This document shows, piece by piece, positions 1-6,366 of a DNA stretch of 6,724 bases. The stretch is taken from NCBI GenBank assembly GCA_012032065.1, contig JAAURV010000176.1, positions 1-6,724 of the forward strand, read 5' to 3'. Numbering within the stretch: the first letter of the stretch is position 1; each line of letters starts with the position of its first letter. Below the pieces are notes generated by a model. That model did not search any database, was not told the DNA's origin, and worked only from the letters and a program-made list of their open reading frames with translations. A program made the translations under genes and the position numbers. The stretch is from Hyphomicrobiales bacterium. Its GTDB lineage: Bacteria > Pseudomonadota > Alphaproteobacteria > Rhizobiales > Aestuariivirgaceae.

Positions 1-1
1 C

Positions 2-46
2 CTAGAGCAACCGGCAGGTCATTCGACCGCCGGTAAGTTGCTCTAG
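2..46. repeat. Nested palindrome, hairpin-forming (REP-like)
   Basis: A perfect 10-bp inverted repeat has arms at 2-11 (CTAGAGCAAC) and 37-46 (GTTGCTCTAG). Inside it, CGGC at 12-15 can pair with GCCG at 29-32, and GGTC at 17-20 with GACC at 25-28, closing an ATTC loop at 21-24. No T-run follows on either strand, so a classical intrinsic terminator is not supported. A REP-type intergenic palindrome, or a transcript 3'-end stabiliser, is more likely. The neighbouring palindrome at 60-106 has the same architecture and the same ATTC loop. Confidence 0.7.
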
Positions 47-59
47 CAATTTGAATCTG

Positions 60-106
60 GCGCATAACTGAACGCTCAAGTGATTCCACTTGAGCGCGTT
101 ATGCGC
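60..106. repeat. Second nested palindrome with ATTC loop, abutting a stop codon
   Basis: The outer arms are GCGCATAAC (60-68) and GTTATGCGC (98-106). The inner arms are CGCTCAAGTG (73-82) and CACTTGAGCG (87-96), both perfect, closing an ATTC loop at 83-86. The outer right arm touches the corrected stop codon (106-108) of the minus-strand gene, so on that transcript the hairpin forms immediately after translation ends. No U-tract follows. It may protect the mRNA 3' end or mark the end of the unit. It resembles the palindrome at 2-46 in design but not in arm sequence. Confidence 0.7.
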
Positions 107-479
107 TACGAACACCGCACCTCCGCCTCCGCCCGGCGCGCTGGAGTCCCGATGTCGCCAATTTTGCAGGCTCGCTCTGACGGAAGACGGCGCCGCGCTC
201 CCCTGGCACTTGGCCCACGCTCATGAAGGCCGCGGCTGCCTCGTATTGTTCGTAGGTGATCAGCGAGGCGATGACGTCGATCGAGCAGGAGCACTTTTCC
301 AAGGCCTCGCGGGTTTCTCCATTCACTTTCATGCAGCCATAGACATAGTCGGCTCGCGCCGCTGTCGGGAAATCGTTGATCGACTGGGCTGCCGCATCAC
401 CGGTCATGAGTCCGGCAACGAGCAAAGCCGCGGCCAAAATGTTCTTGCCGGCGTGCATGTCGTCGAAATCCATCGCCAT
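106..479 (-). CDS. Small exported four-cysteine protein, quinoprotein-cluster associated; frameshift near the 3' end
   Basis: The product is about 124 aa after correction, with an N-terminal hydrophobic signal segment (KNILAAALLVAGLMTGDAAA) followed by a soluble domain. Cysteines occur in YGCMK, in KCSCSID and as the second-last residue. This spacing suggests periplasmic disulfides or a thiol role. I recall similar small hypothetical proteins beside PQQ-dependent dehydrogenase genes but cannot name a function. As written, the frame runs into GRRRRC and stops at 99-101. Restoring one base around 132-138 gives the family-like ending AEAEVRCS and a stop at 106-108. ATG codons at 479, 473 and 458 are all possible starts and none has a strong ribosome site; 479 was chosen. 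A TTG at 509 is also in frame. The gene is divergent from the operon at 605. Confidence 0.72.
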
Positions 480-501
480 GATCTTGCACCCGACGGACTG
501 C

Positions 502-518
502 GTATGCAACGCGCATAC
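502..518. promoter_or_regulatory. Inverted repeat in the divergent intergenic region
   Basis: GTATGC at 502-507 and GCATAC at 513-518 form a perfect 6-bp inverted repeat with a 5-bp spacer. CGGACT at 494-499 is repeated at 519-524, flanking it. The site lies between the two divergent transcription units, so it could be an operator, but nothing else in the sequence identifies a regulator for it. Confidence 0.25.
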
Positions 519-534
519 CGGACTTTCCGCGATG

Positions 535-564
535 TTGACACTCCGCGGCGGGCGGGCGTAGCGT
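535..564 (+). promoter_or_regulatory. Candidate sigma-70-type promoter for the plus-strand operon
   Basis: A perfect TTGACA -35 hexamer lies at 535-540. It is followed after 18 bp by TAGCGT (559-564), a poor -10 match of three out of six. Placement fits a short leader before the GTG start at 605. The -35 match is good, but the weak -10 and GC-rich spacer make this tentative. Confidence 0.3.
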
Positions 565-604
565 TTGCGCCAGGCGGCGCGAAATAACTGGAAAGGAACG
601 ACAG

Positions 605-811
605 GTGCTGGTCAACTTGATCCTGACCATATGCCTTTCCGGCCAGGCGGAGCAATGCCGGGAAGAGACACTCACCTTCGAAAGCCGCGGGGACTTGCAT
701 CAATGCATGTTCCTCGCGCCCATGGAAGTTGCGAGATGGTCGGGCGAGCACCCGCAATTCAATGTTGTCAGATGGCGCTGCGTCTTTCCCGGCGAAGGGA
801 AAACGCTTTGA
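605..811 (+). CDS. Conserved small cysteine-containing hypothetical protein (68 aa), first gene of the operon
   Basis: It starts at GTG 605 with a clear ribosome site AAAGGAA (592-598) six bases upstream. The protein has three cysteines (C10, C18, C34) before a C-terminal block ending in HPQFNVVRWRC (C59). That Trp/Cys-rich ending resembles a small uncharacterised family I recall from Rhizobiales, where it often lies near redox genes. The N-terminus is mildly hydrophobic but too short to call a signal peptide with confidence. The reading frame is intact, unlike most of its neighbours. Its TGA stop (809-811) overlaps the TTG start of the binding-protein gene (808-810), which suggests translational coupling. 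Function is unknown. Confidence 0.75.
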   Translation: MLVNLILTICLSGQAEQCREETLTFESRGDLHQCMFLAPMEVARWSGEHPQFNVVRWRCVFPGEGKTL

Positions 812-1785
812 TTGTTTCGAGGCGAACGGCGCTGGCGTTAGGCCTTGCAGCCGCGTTTCCTCCGCGCGTGCTCGCGGCAAATCCCAAAGTGCGTGTCGGG
901 GTGCTGAAGTTCGGCACGGTGAACTGGGAACTCAATACGATCAAGCATCACAAGTTGGATGAAGCACAGGGGATTGAACTGGACGTCAGCTTTTTCGCCG
1001 GCGAGGATGCAACTAATGTGGCCTTGCTCGCCGGCGAGCTCGACGTGATCGTGTCCGACTGGCTGTGGGTCTCGCGCGAGCGCGCGCAAGGCGGCGACCT
1101 CGACGCTTGTCCCTTACTCGACGTCCGTCGGTGCGATGATGGTGAAGGGAGACTCCCCAATCATAACGCTGCCCGATCTTAGGGCCAAGAAGATCGGCGT
1201 TGCGGGAGGGCCGCTGGACAAGAGCTGGCTGCTGATCCAGGCCTTGGCCAAGCGCGGCCACGCGCTGGATCTCGCGGCGGAGAATGACGTGGTTTTCGGC
1301 GCGCGCCGCTTCTTTCCGAGAAGGCGAGGATGGGCGAACTCGATGCCGTGTTGAGTTTCTGGCATTTCTGCGCGCGGCTGGAGGCGGATGGTTTCCGGCG
1401 GGTCGTCGGCGCCGAAGAGGCCGCGATTGCGTTGGGCGCATCCGGCCCGGTCGCAGCCCTTGGTTATGTGTTCCATGAAAAGTGGGCCAACGAGAACCGG
1501 CGCCGGCCAAGGGTTTTGTCGAGACCAGCAGAGCCGCCAAAGCGATCCCTCGGAAGGTCCAATGAGGAATGGGCCAGGCTGTCTCCGGTCATCAAGGCCG
1601 AGGGCAAGCAGCTTGAAACGCTGCGCGACCGCTACCGGAGCGGCATCCCCTCGCGCCCGGTTGCGGACGACGAGGCCGATGCCGCAAAGCTCTACGCGAT
1701 CCTCGCCGAAATCGGCGGCGAAAAGCTCGTGGGGCCGGCGAAGCAGATGGCTCCGGGCACCTTCTGGTCCGGACTGAAGTCTTGA
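808..1785 (+). CDS. NitT/TauT-type ABC transporter periplasmic substrate-binding protein, four frameshifts as sequenced
   Basis: This is the solute-receptor subunit of the importer encoded by the next two genes. The chosen start is TTG 808, with ribosome site GAAGGGA (794-800) seven bases upstream. It gives a twin-arginine-like signal (VSRRTALALGLAAAFPP, then ALA-type cleavage). The mature part has NitT/TauT-family features: KFGTVNWELNTIKHH, LLAGELDVIVSDWLWV, then the second lobe with DLRAKKIGVAGGPLDKSW, ELDAVLSFWHF and a C-terminal helix around SNEEWARL. As sequenced it changes frame four times: an extra G at about 1102, a missing C near 1304, a missing C at about 1497-1498 and an extra C in 1547-1549. 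These cancel, giving 325 aa, a normal length. No in-frame stop lies within the conserved path. Substrate cannot be told from sequence. It could be a genuine pseudogene, but the conserved blocks argue for sequence errors. Confidence 0.82.
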
Positions 1786-1786
1786 C

Positions 1787-2614
1787 GTGGCTGGCACAGA
1801 GGCTGAACTTCCTCCGGCCTTCATAACCCAGCGTCCGGGGCTGGCCGCTTGTTTCAAGGACGCAATGCAGCGTTCGTTGACACTGTTGGCGTCATTGCTG
1901 GTGCTCCTTGTCTTGTGGTCGGTGATTGCAACGGTTTGGCCGAGCCGCGCTCTGCCGCCGCCATCCGACGTCTGGAGCGTGATGCTGCGCGACTTCGCGA
2001 CAGGCGAGCTTGCATTCCACTTATCCACGACGCTGACGCGCGTCTTCGTGTCCTTCATCGTCGCGATGAGCATCGGATCGGCGATTGGCATCTTCCTCGG
2101 GCTGCACCGGCGGTCCGATGCCTTCTTCAATCCGTGGATCGTGCTGTTTCTCAACACGCCGGCACTGGTTGTCATCGTGCTTGCCTATATCTGGTTCGGA
2201 CTGAACGAAGCGGCGGCGGTCGGCGCCGTTGCGGCCAACAAGATTCCGAATGTGATCGTCACGCTGCGCGAAGGCGCGCGCGCTCTGGACCCGCGCTACG
2301 GCGATCTTTCCTCGGTCTACCGCTTCAGCTGGCGTGACCGGCTGCAGCACATCCTGCTTCCGCAATTGCAGCCCTACTTCGCCGCCGCATCGCGATCGGG
2401 CCTGGCGCTCATCTGGAAAATCGTTCTGGTCGTCGAACTTCTTGGGCGGTCGAACGGAGTGGGTTTCCAGATCTATCTTTATTTCCAACTCTTCGATGTC
2501 GCCGCGATCCTGGCTTACACGCTGTGTTTTGTCGCGATCATGCTCGCCATCGAAATCATCCTGGTGCAGCCCTTTGAACGCTATTCCACCCGTTGGCGCG
2601 GCGTTGCCGCTTAA
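1787..2614 (+). CDS. ABC transporter permease, NitT/TauT (SsuC/TauC-like) family
   Basis: This is the inner-membrane subunit of the importer, 275 aa and intact. Hydrophobic segments fit a binding-protein-dependent permease: TM1 around residues 30-50, a segment near 83-105 (FVSFIVAMSIGSAIGIFLGL), one near 117-138 ending AYIWFGL, and two C-terminal stretches around WKIVLVVELLG and AILAYTLCFVAIMLAIEII. The cytoplasmic EAA-like coupling loop is REGARALDPRYGDLSSVYRF followed by HILLPQLQPY. GTG 1787 begins one base after the binding-protein stop. An in-frame ATG at 1865 is a real alternative, preceded by AAGGA and sitting just before TM1 (MQRSLTLLASLL). The first 26 residues are therefore uncertain. 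Family assignment is firm; substrate is unknown. Confidence 0.88.
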   Translation: MAGTEAELPPAFITQRPGLAACFKDAMQRSLTLLASLLVLLVLWSVIATVWPSRALPPPSDVWSVMLRDFATGELAFHLSTTLTRVFVSFIVAMSIGSAIGIFLGLHRRSDAFFNPWIVLFLNTPALVVIVLAYIWFGLNEAAAVGAVAANKIPNVIVTLREGARALDPRYGDLSSVYRFSWRDRLQHILLPQLQPYFAAASRSGLALIWKIVLVVELLGRSNGVGFQIYLYFQLFDVAAILAYTLCFVAIMLAIEIILVQPFERYSTRWRGVAA

Positions 2615-2638
2615 GGCCGGCATATCTGAAAAACCTTC

Positions 2639-3334
2639 GTGTCCGCCGAAGGCACGCGCATTCCGGCAATCCGGAATTTGTCGTTCGAAATCAAGCCGGG
2701 CGGATTCGTGACGCTGTTCGGACCGTCGGGCTGCGGCAAGACCACGACATTGCGGATTCTGCTTGGCCTCGAGAAGGAGTACACCGGATCGATTTCAGTG
2801 CCGCATTCGGAAACGAAACGCATCGCGGCAGTGTTCCAGGAGCCCACGCTGCTTCCGTGGAGGACGGTCGATCAGAACATCCGGCTGGCGCAGCCCAAAG
2901 TCATGAAAGACGTGAACTTGGATAATCTCTATGAGGTCCTTGGTTTGACCGGCATGGGCTCGCTCTATCCATCGGAACTCTCGCTTGGCCTTGCCCGGCG
3001 CGTGGCGCTTGCGCGCGCCTTTGCGCTGGAGCCTTCCGTCATGCTGCTGGATGAGCCATTCGCATCGCTGGACGAGAAAACCGCGGACAGGCTGCGCGAA
3101 CTGTTGGTTACCCTATGGTCCGCGCGGCCAACGACAGCGCTGATGGTGACCCACAATCTGCGCGAGGCCTTGAAACTTTCCGACCGGATCATCGTGCTGT
3201 CGCCGCGGCCAGCGAGAGTTGTTGGCATTTTCGAAGTTTCAACGCCTCGACGGAAGCGGATAGGGCGCGTGCTCGACAAACTTCAGGCGCAATTCGCACG
3301 GAAGTTCCCAATCGATGCCGGAGAAGTGCAGTGA
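2639..3334 (+). CDS. ABC transporter ATP-binding protein, NitT/TauT type, with variant LSLGL signature
   Basis: This is the cytoplasmic ATPase that drives the importer, 231 aa from GTG 2639. Walker A is GPSGCGKT (residues 28-35), the Q-loop glutamine is Q67 in FQEPTLLPW, Walker B is VMLLDEP (134-140), and the switch histidine is H172 in VTHNLREAL. The signature is LSLGLARRVALARA (from 114) instead of canonical LSGGQ, a variant I recall from this subfamily. The usual first beta-strand is missing from this start. The preceding bases in another frame read YLKNLRV, so a one-base error around 2641-2644 may hide a start near TTG 2593 that overlaps the permease end. The stop overlaps the next start (GTGA at 3331-3334), indicating coupling to the metallohydrolase gene. 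Confidence 0.88.
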   Translation: MSAEGTRIPAIRNLSFEIKPGGFVTLFGPSGCGKTTTLRILLGLEKEYTGSISVPHSETKRIAAVFQEPTLLPWRTVDQNIRLAQPKVMKDVNLDNLYEVLGLTGMGSLYPSELSLGLARRVALARAFALEPSVMLLDEPFASLDEKTADRLRELLVTLWSARPTTALMVTHNLREALKLSDRIIVLSPRPARVVGIFEVSTPRRKRIGRVLDKLQAQFARKFPIDAGEVQ

Positions 3335-4267
3335 GCTTGAGCCGCCGTACATCCATTAAGATTTTGGCGGGCGGACTGGCGGCAGCCAGCTGCACGAACG
3401 CGGTTGCGGCTCCACCGGTGATTCTCAAAAACGTTGCCGAAGGCGTCTACGGTTTTTCCGGCGTCCACGAATTGATGTCCGCCTCAAACGCGGGAGCGAT
3501 CTGCAACATCGCGGTGATTGTGGGCGGCGACTCCGTTGCCGTTGTGGACAGCGGCGGCAGCGTGGGCGAGGCAAAACTCCTGCTCGATGCGATTAAGGCA
3601 GTCACGGATCGGCCCGTGCGGTACTTGATTAACACGCACATGCATCCCGATCACGTCTTCGGCAACGCCGTCTTCCGCGATATTGGCGCGACGCTCATCG
3701 GGCATCACAAGTTGCCGCTGGCGCTCGCTGGCCGCGCCGAACAGTACCTCACGCGATTCCGCCAGCAGATGGGCGAAGATGCGATGCGCGGTGTCGAGAT
3801 CGTTGTTCCGGCTCAGCTGGTCGAGGATGGGGATCGAACTCGATTTGGGTGGAAGGAAGCTGGAGCTCAAGGCCTGGCAACCGGCGCATACGGATAACGA
3901 TCTCACGGTTCTCGATCTCCAGACGAAAACGCTGTGCGCGGGCGATCTGGTTTTCGTGGACCATGTGCCGACGCTGGATGGATCGCTCGTCGGCTGGCTC
4001 AAACAGACGGAAGAACTTGCGGCGATCGAGGCCGTGCGGGTCATTCCGGGCCATGGGCCGGTTTCCGGCTGGCCACAGGCATTGGACGGTCAGACCGGAT
4101 ATCTGACGGTCTTGGCGGATGACCTCCGCAAAGCGATCGCGGAGGGCCGGCCCTTAAGCGAAGCCGCGGACACAGTTGGACAAAGCGAGCGGGCAAAATG
4201 GGCGCTCTTCGACGAGTACCACGGCCGCAATGCGACTACCGCTTTTGCGGAGCTTGAATGGGAATAG
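3331..4267 (+). CDS. SoxH-like zinc metallohydrolase of the quinoprotein relay (metallo-beta-lactamase fold), one frameshift
   Basis: This is a probable periplasmic zinc hydrolase of the metallo-beta-lactamase superfamily, of the SoxH-related type found with quinoprotein dehydrogenases. It starts at GTG 3331 with GGAG seven bases upstream. The N-terminus has a twin-arginine motif (LSRRTSIKIL) and an Ala-rich h-region. Metal ligands are present: NTHMHPDHVFGN (H103, H105, D107, H108), then after the frameshift QPAHTDND, CAGDLVFVDHVP and PGHGP. As sequenced, GGGG at 3829-3832 puts the protein out of frame and it ends at 3895-3897. Removing one G restores IELDLGGRKLEL and a full 311-aa product ending at 4267. 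It is encoded just before the SoxYZ-like carrier, its presumed partner. Family known, substrate not established; I cannot decide between relay metallohydrolase types 1 and 2. Confidence 0.87.
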
Positions 4268-4311
4268 CGGCGGAGCCCGTTCACCGTCCCGTCATTTGCC
4301 TTGCGCTATCG

Positions 4312-4344
4312 GGAAGGAGTAGTCTTGCCGCGACTCTCGAGGAG
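4312..4344 (+). promoter_or_regulatory. Two competing ribosome-binding sites before the SoxYZ-like gene
   Basis: GGAAGGAG (4312-4319) lies five bases before TTG 4325, which is in frame with the main body of the carrier. GAGGAG (4339-4344) lies six bases before ATG 4351, which is in the other frame and needs a one-base correction at 4390-4391. Codon choice favours ATG 4351, because the TTG frame uses many rare-looking codons (AGG, AGA, ATA). The TTG start would nevertheless avoid any frameshift. Confidence 0.45.
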
Positions 4345-4350
4345 ATTGCC

Positions 4351-5194
4351 ATGCTCAAGCATAAAGCTCTCAAAACCGCCGCGACGCGCGGCCGCTGCCA
4401 TGATTTCGCTGAGTGTCGCCGCGCAAACCTCGGCGCAAACGACACAAGAGGAGTCGCAAGCCATCTGGAAGAGCCTGAAGCCGGATGTCTTCGGCGACAA
4501 ACCAATCGCCATGGCGGATCCCGCCACATTGCAAGTGATCGCGCCGAAGCGCGCGCAAGACGCGGGGATCGTGCCTGTCGACATCGTCATTCCCGCGAGC
4601 GCTGGCAAGAGCAAGGTGGTGGCGGTGACGCTGATTGTCGATGCCAATCCTTCGCCACTCGCCGCCGTGTTCAAAATCGGGGAAGAGTCGGGCGTGAGCA
4701 AGATTTCCACGCGGCTGCGGATCAACGACTATTCCATTGTGCGCGCGATCGCCGAAACCGAGTCGGGCGAGTTGCTGATGTCCGAGACTTACGTGAAAGC
4801 GACAGGCGGCTGCTCCGCGCCCGCCGTGCGCGATCCCAAGGAGGCCAAAGCCACACTGGGGATCATGAAGCTGAAGCAATTTCCGCCGGAGCAAGGCGCG
4901 GCCAAGCAGCCAAGACGTGAACTGCAATTGATGGTCCGGCATCCCAACCATTCCGGCTTCCAGATGGATCAGATCACGCGCTACTACATCCCGCCGCACT
5001 TCATCAACAAGGTCAACATCACGCAAGGCGGCAGGCCGATCCTCAGCATGGAGGGCGGGATTTCGATTTCGGAAGATCCGAACTTCCGGTTCGACACGCT
5101 GCTGCAGCCCGCGGGAGATATCGAAATCGAAGCCACCGACACCAAAGGCACGGTGTTCCGTAACGAGTTTCCGCTGGAAGCAACAGGGCTCTGA
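4351..5194 (+). CDS. Quinoprotein dehydrogenase-associated SoxYZ-like carrier protein (SoxY-SoxZ fusion)
   Basis: This is a periplasmic thiol carrier in which a SoxY-like and a SoxZ-like domain are fused in one chain. In Sox systems SoxYZ carries sulfur intermediates on a cysteine; here the family accompanies PQQ enzymes and its cargo is unproven. From ATG 4351, with one G removed at 4390-4391, the product is 280 aa with a signal peptide (h-region near AAAMISLSVAAQ). The SoxY-like domain runs to about residue 165 and holds the key GGCSAP motif (C154, codon 4811-4813). The SoxZ-like immunoglobulin-type domain follows (VRHPNHSGF, YYIPPHFINKVNI, ISEDPNFRFDT). As sequenced, starts at TTG 4325 or ATG 4400 give the same body without a frameshift. 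The gene lies 83 bp after the metallohydrolase and 13 bp before the CXXCW gene. Confidence 0.87.
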
Positions 5195-5207
5195 TCGTTT
5201 TCTCGCC

Positions 5208-5748
5208 ATGAAGCCGTTGTGGACCGCATGTGTTGGGATCGCATTGCTCATTGTGCCCGTCACGGCGCATGCGGGCAATGTTCCCGAGCCCGCTGGCTAC
5301 CGGATGGACAATTACCGCGCAGCCATTCCCTCGAGCTTGCAAGGAGCCAGCGTTATCTCGACGGACGAGGCGGAGCGCTTGTGGGAACGGAAGGAAGCCT
5401 TGTTCCTGGATGTGATGCCGCGCCTTCCCAAACCCAAGGACTTGCCAGAGGGAACAATCTGGCGCGACAAGCCGCGGCACAACATTCCCGGCAGCGTCTG
5501 GTTTGCGAATGTGGGCTACGGCGCCCTGACCACGGAAATGGAAACCTATTTTCGCGGCGCTCGAGCGCAAAACCGGCGGGGACTTGTCGCGCAAGATTGT
5601 GTTCTATTGCATGACCGATTGCTGGATGTCGTGGAACGCCGCAAAGCGCGCGCTTTCGTGGGGCTACGCAAATGTCCTGTGGTATCCGGCAGGGGCCGAC
5701 GGATGGGAAGCCGGCGGTTTGCCGCTGGCCGAAGCCACGCCATATTGA
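5208..5748 (+). CDS. PQQ-dependent catabolism-associated CXXCW-motif protein (rhodanese-like), one frameshift
   Basis: This is a periplasmic rhodanese-like protein of the family named for its CXXCW motif, found in quinoprotein dehydrogenase clusters. The N-terminus is a clear signal peptide (KPLWTACVGIALLIVPVTAHA, cleaved before GN). The middle has rhodanese-type elements: VISTDEAERLWERKEALFLD and NIPGSVWFANVGYG. As sequenced, TTTT at 5549-5552 shifts the frame. With one T removed the protein continues through IVFYCMTDCWMSWNAAKRA (C134, C138, W139), ANVLWYPAGADGWE and stops at 5746-5748, giving 179 aa, the usual size. The cysteine pair is separated by three residues here (CMTDCW). The ATG at 5208 follows the carrier stop by 13 bases with no obvious ribosome site, so translation may be coupled. 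It probably acts with the SoxYZ-like carrier and the metallohydrolase. Confidence 0.87.
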
Positions 5749-5769
5749 GGCTTGGCGTTGAAGCGGTAA

Positions 5770-5785
5770 CTGCGAATTCGCGCAG
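5770..5785. repeat. Short palindrome in the convergent intergenic gap
   Basis: CTGCG (5770-5774) and CGCAG (5781-5785) are complementary, and GCGAATTCGC (5772-5781) is a perfect palindrome within. It lies in the 118-bp gap between the ends of two converging genes (5749-5866), where a two-way terminator would be expected. The stem is short and no T-run follows, so termination is only a guess. Nothing else is evident in this gap. Confidence 0.25.
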
Positions 5786-5866
5786 CAGCCCGAGTCATCG
5801 ATGCGGCCGTTCATCGCAAACATGTAGCGGCTCAACGATCGTCCTCGTCATTGCCTCGCAGGCAAC

Positions 5867-6294
5867 TTACTCCGAGATTATGGTATCGAATTCGGCAAGA
5901 GTGCTGTGCAGCTTAGCTTCATGCTCGTCCACGGGCATCGCAAGAAGTCGTGCGATCAGCCGATCGAGCTTGGGCGTCAGGACAATCAGATAGCGGCTTC
6001 CTTCCGCGGCGCGGCAGGTATGGGCAACGCCCGTGGGAACAAAACTGTCGTGCCTGCGTGCGCATTGGCCTCGCCGCCGGCGAAGCGGAATGTGAGCGTC
6101 CCCTCAAGCACGTGAAAAGCTTCATCATCGCACACATGTGTATGCAAATAACTAGGCCCGGACATCGTCCATTCATGGATTGCCAAGGACGAACCAGAGG
6201 CGGCAATGGGCAGCGAAGGCGCGCCGCCAAGGATTGCGCGTTCAAGCGCGCGAACTTTTATCGAAGCCGGTGTCATCCGCTCCATCGTCATCAT
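5867..6294 (-). CDS. Single-domain cupin protein, one frameshift
   Basis: This is a small cytoplasmic beta-barrel protein of the cupin superfamily, which includes metal-dependent enzymes and ligand sensors; the reaction is unknown. The first ATG (6294) has GGAG eight bases upstream, with further ATGs at 6291, 6285 and 6276. Cupin motif 1 is HTHVCDDEAFHVLEG (H51, H53, E58, G65). Motif 2 is reached only after correction: PTGVAHTCR with H92. As sequenced, a four-A run at 6041-6044 (plus strand) lacks one base, so the frame ends early at 5986-5988. Restoring it gives VFVPTGVAHTC and a C-terminal helical tail ending FDTIISE, 142 aa. The gene follows the LysR gene on the same strand by 72 bp. It converges on the quinoprotein operon and shows no functional link to it. 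Confidence 0.8.
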
Positions 6295-6366
6295 GGTTGT
6301 CGCTCCACAGTTTTGATGGCGCTGATTTGGTTTGGCGCGCGCTTGGAGGCCAGCGACTTTTATTTA

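Noticed and set aside
1..106. Rho-independent terminators at the two palindromes
   Set aside because: Stems are strong, but no T-run follows on either strand.
90..587. A 165-codon plus-strand open frame starting inside the palindrome
   Set aside because: It is antisense to the small exported protein, whose signal peptide and cysteine pattern are convincing. The plus-strand frame has neither a ribosome site nor recognisable motifs.
1114..2175. A 353-codon open frame on the minus strand, the longest single uninterrupted frame in the window
   Set aside because: It runs antisense to the binding-protein and permease genes. Its translation is low in family-like motifs and rich in Arg/Ser/Pro as expected of a GC-rich antisense frame, and the opposite strand encodes clear transporter motifs.
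3829..3832. Programmed frameshifting in the metallohydrolase at GGGG
   Set aside because: No slippery heptamer or downstream pseudoknot was apparent, and similar indels occur in nearly every other gene of the window, so a common error source is simpler.
4370..5278. A 302-codon minus-strand open frame
   Set aside because: It is antisense to the SoxYZ-like gene, which has clear domain motifs. The antisense product is rich in Arg/His with no recognisable domain.
5774..5894. Two GAATTC sites (5774-5779, 5889-5894) as cloning junctions or vector
   Set aside because: Both lie in sequence that fits the surrounding genes, the second within the cupin coding sequence. No vector sequence is visible and such sites occur by chance.
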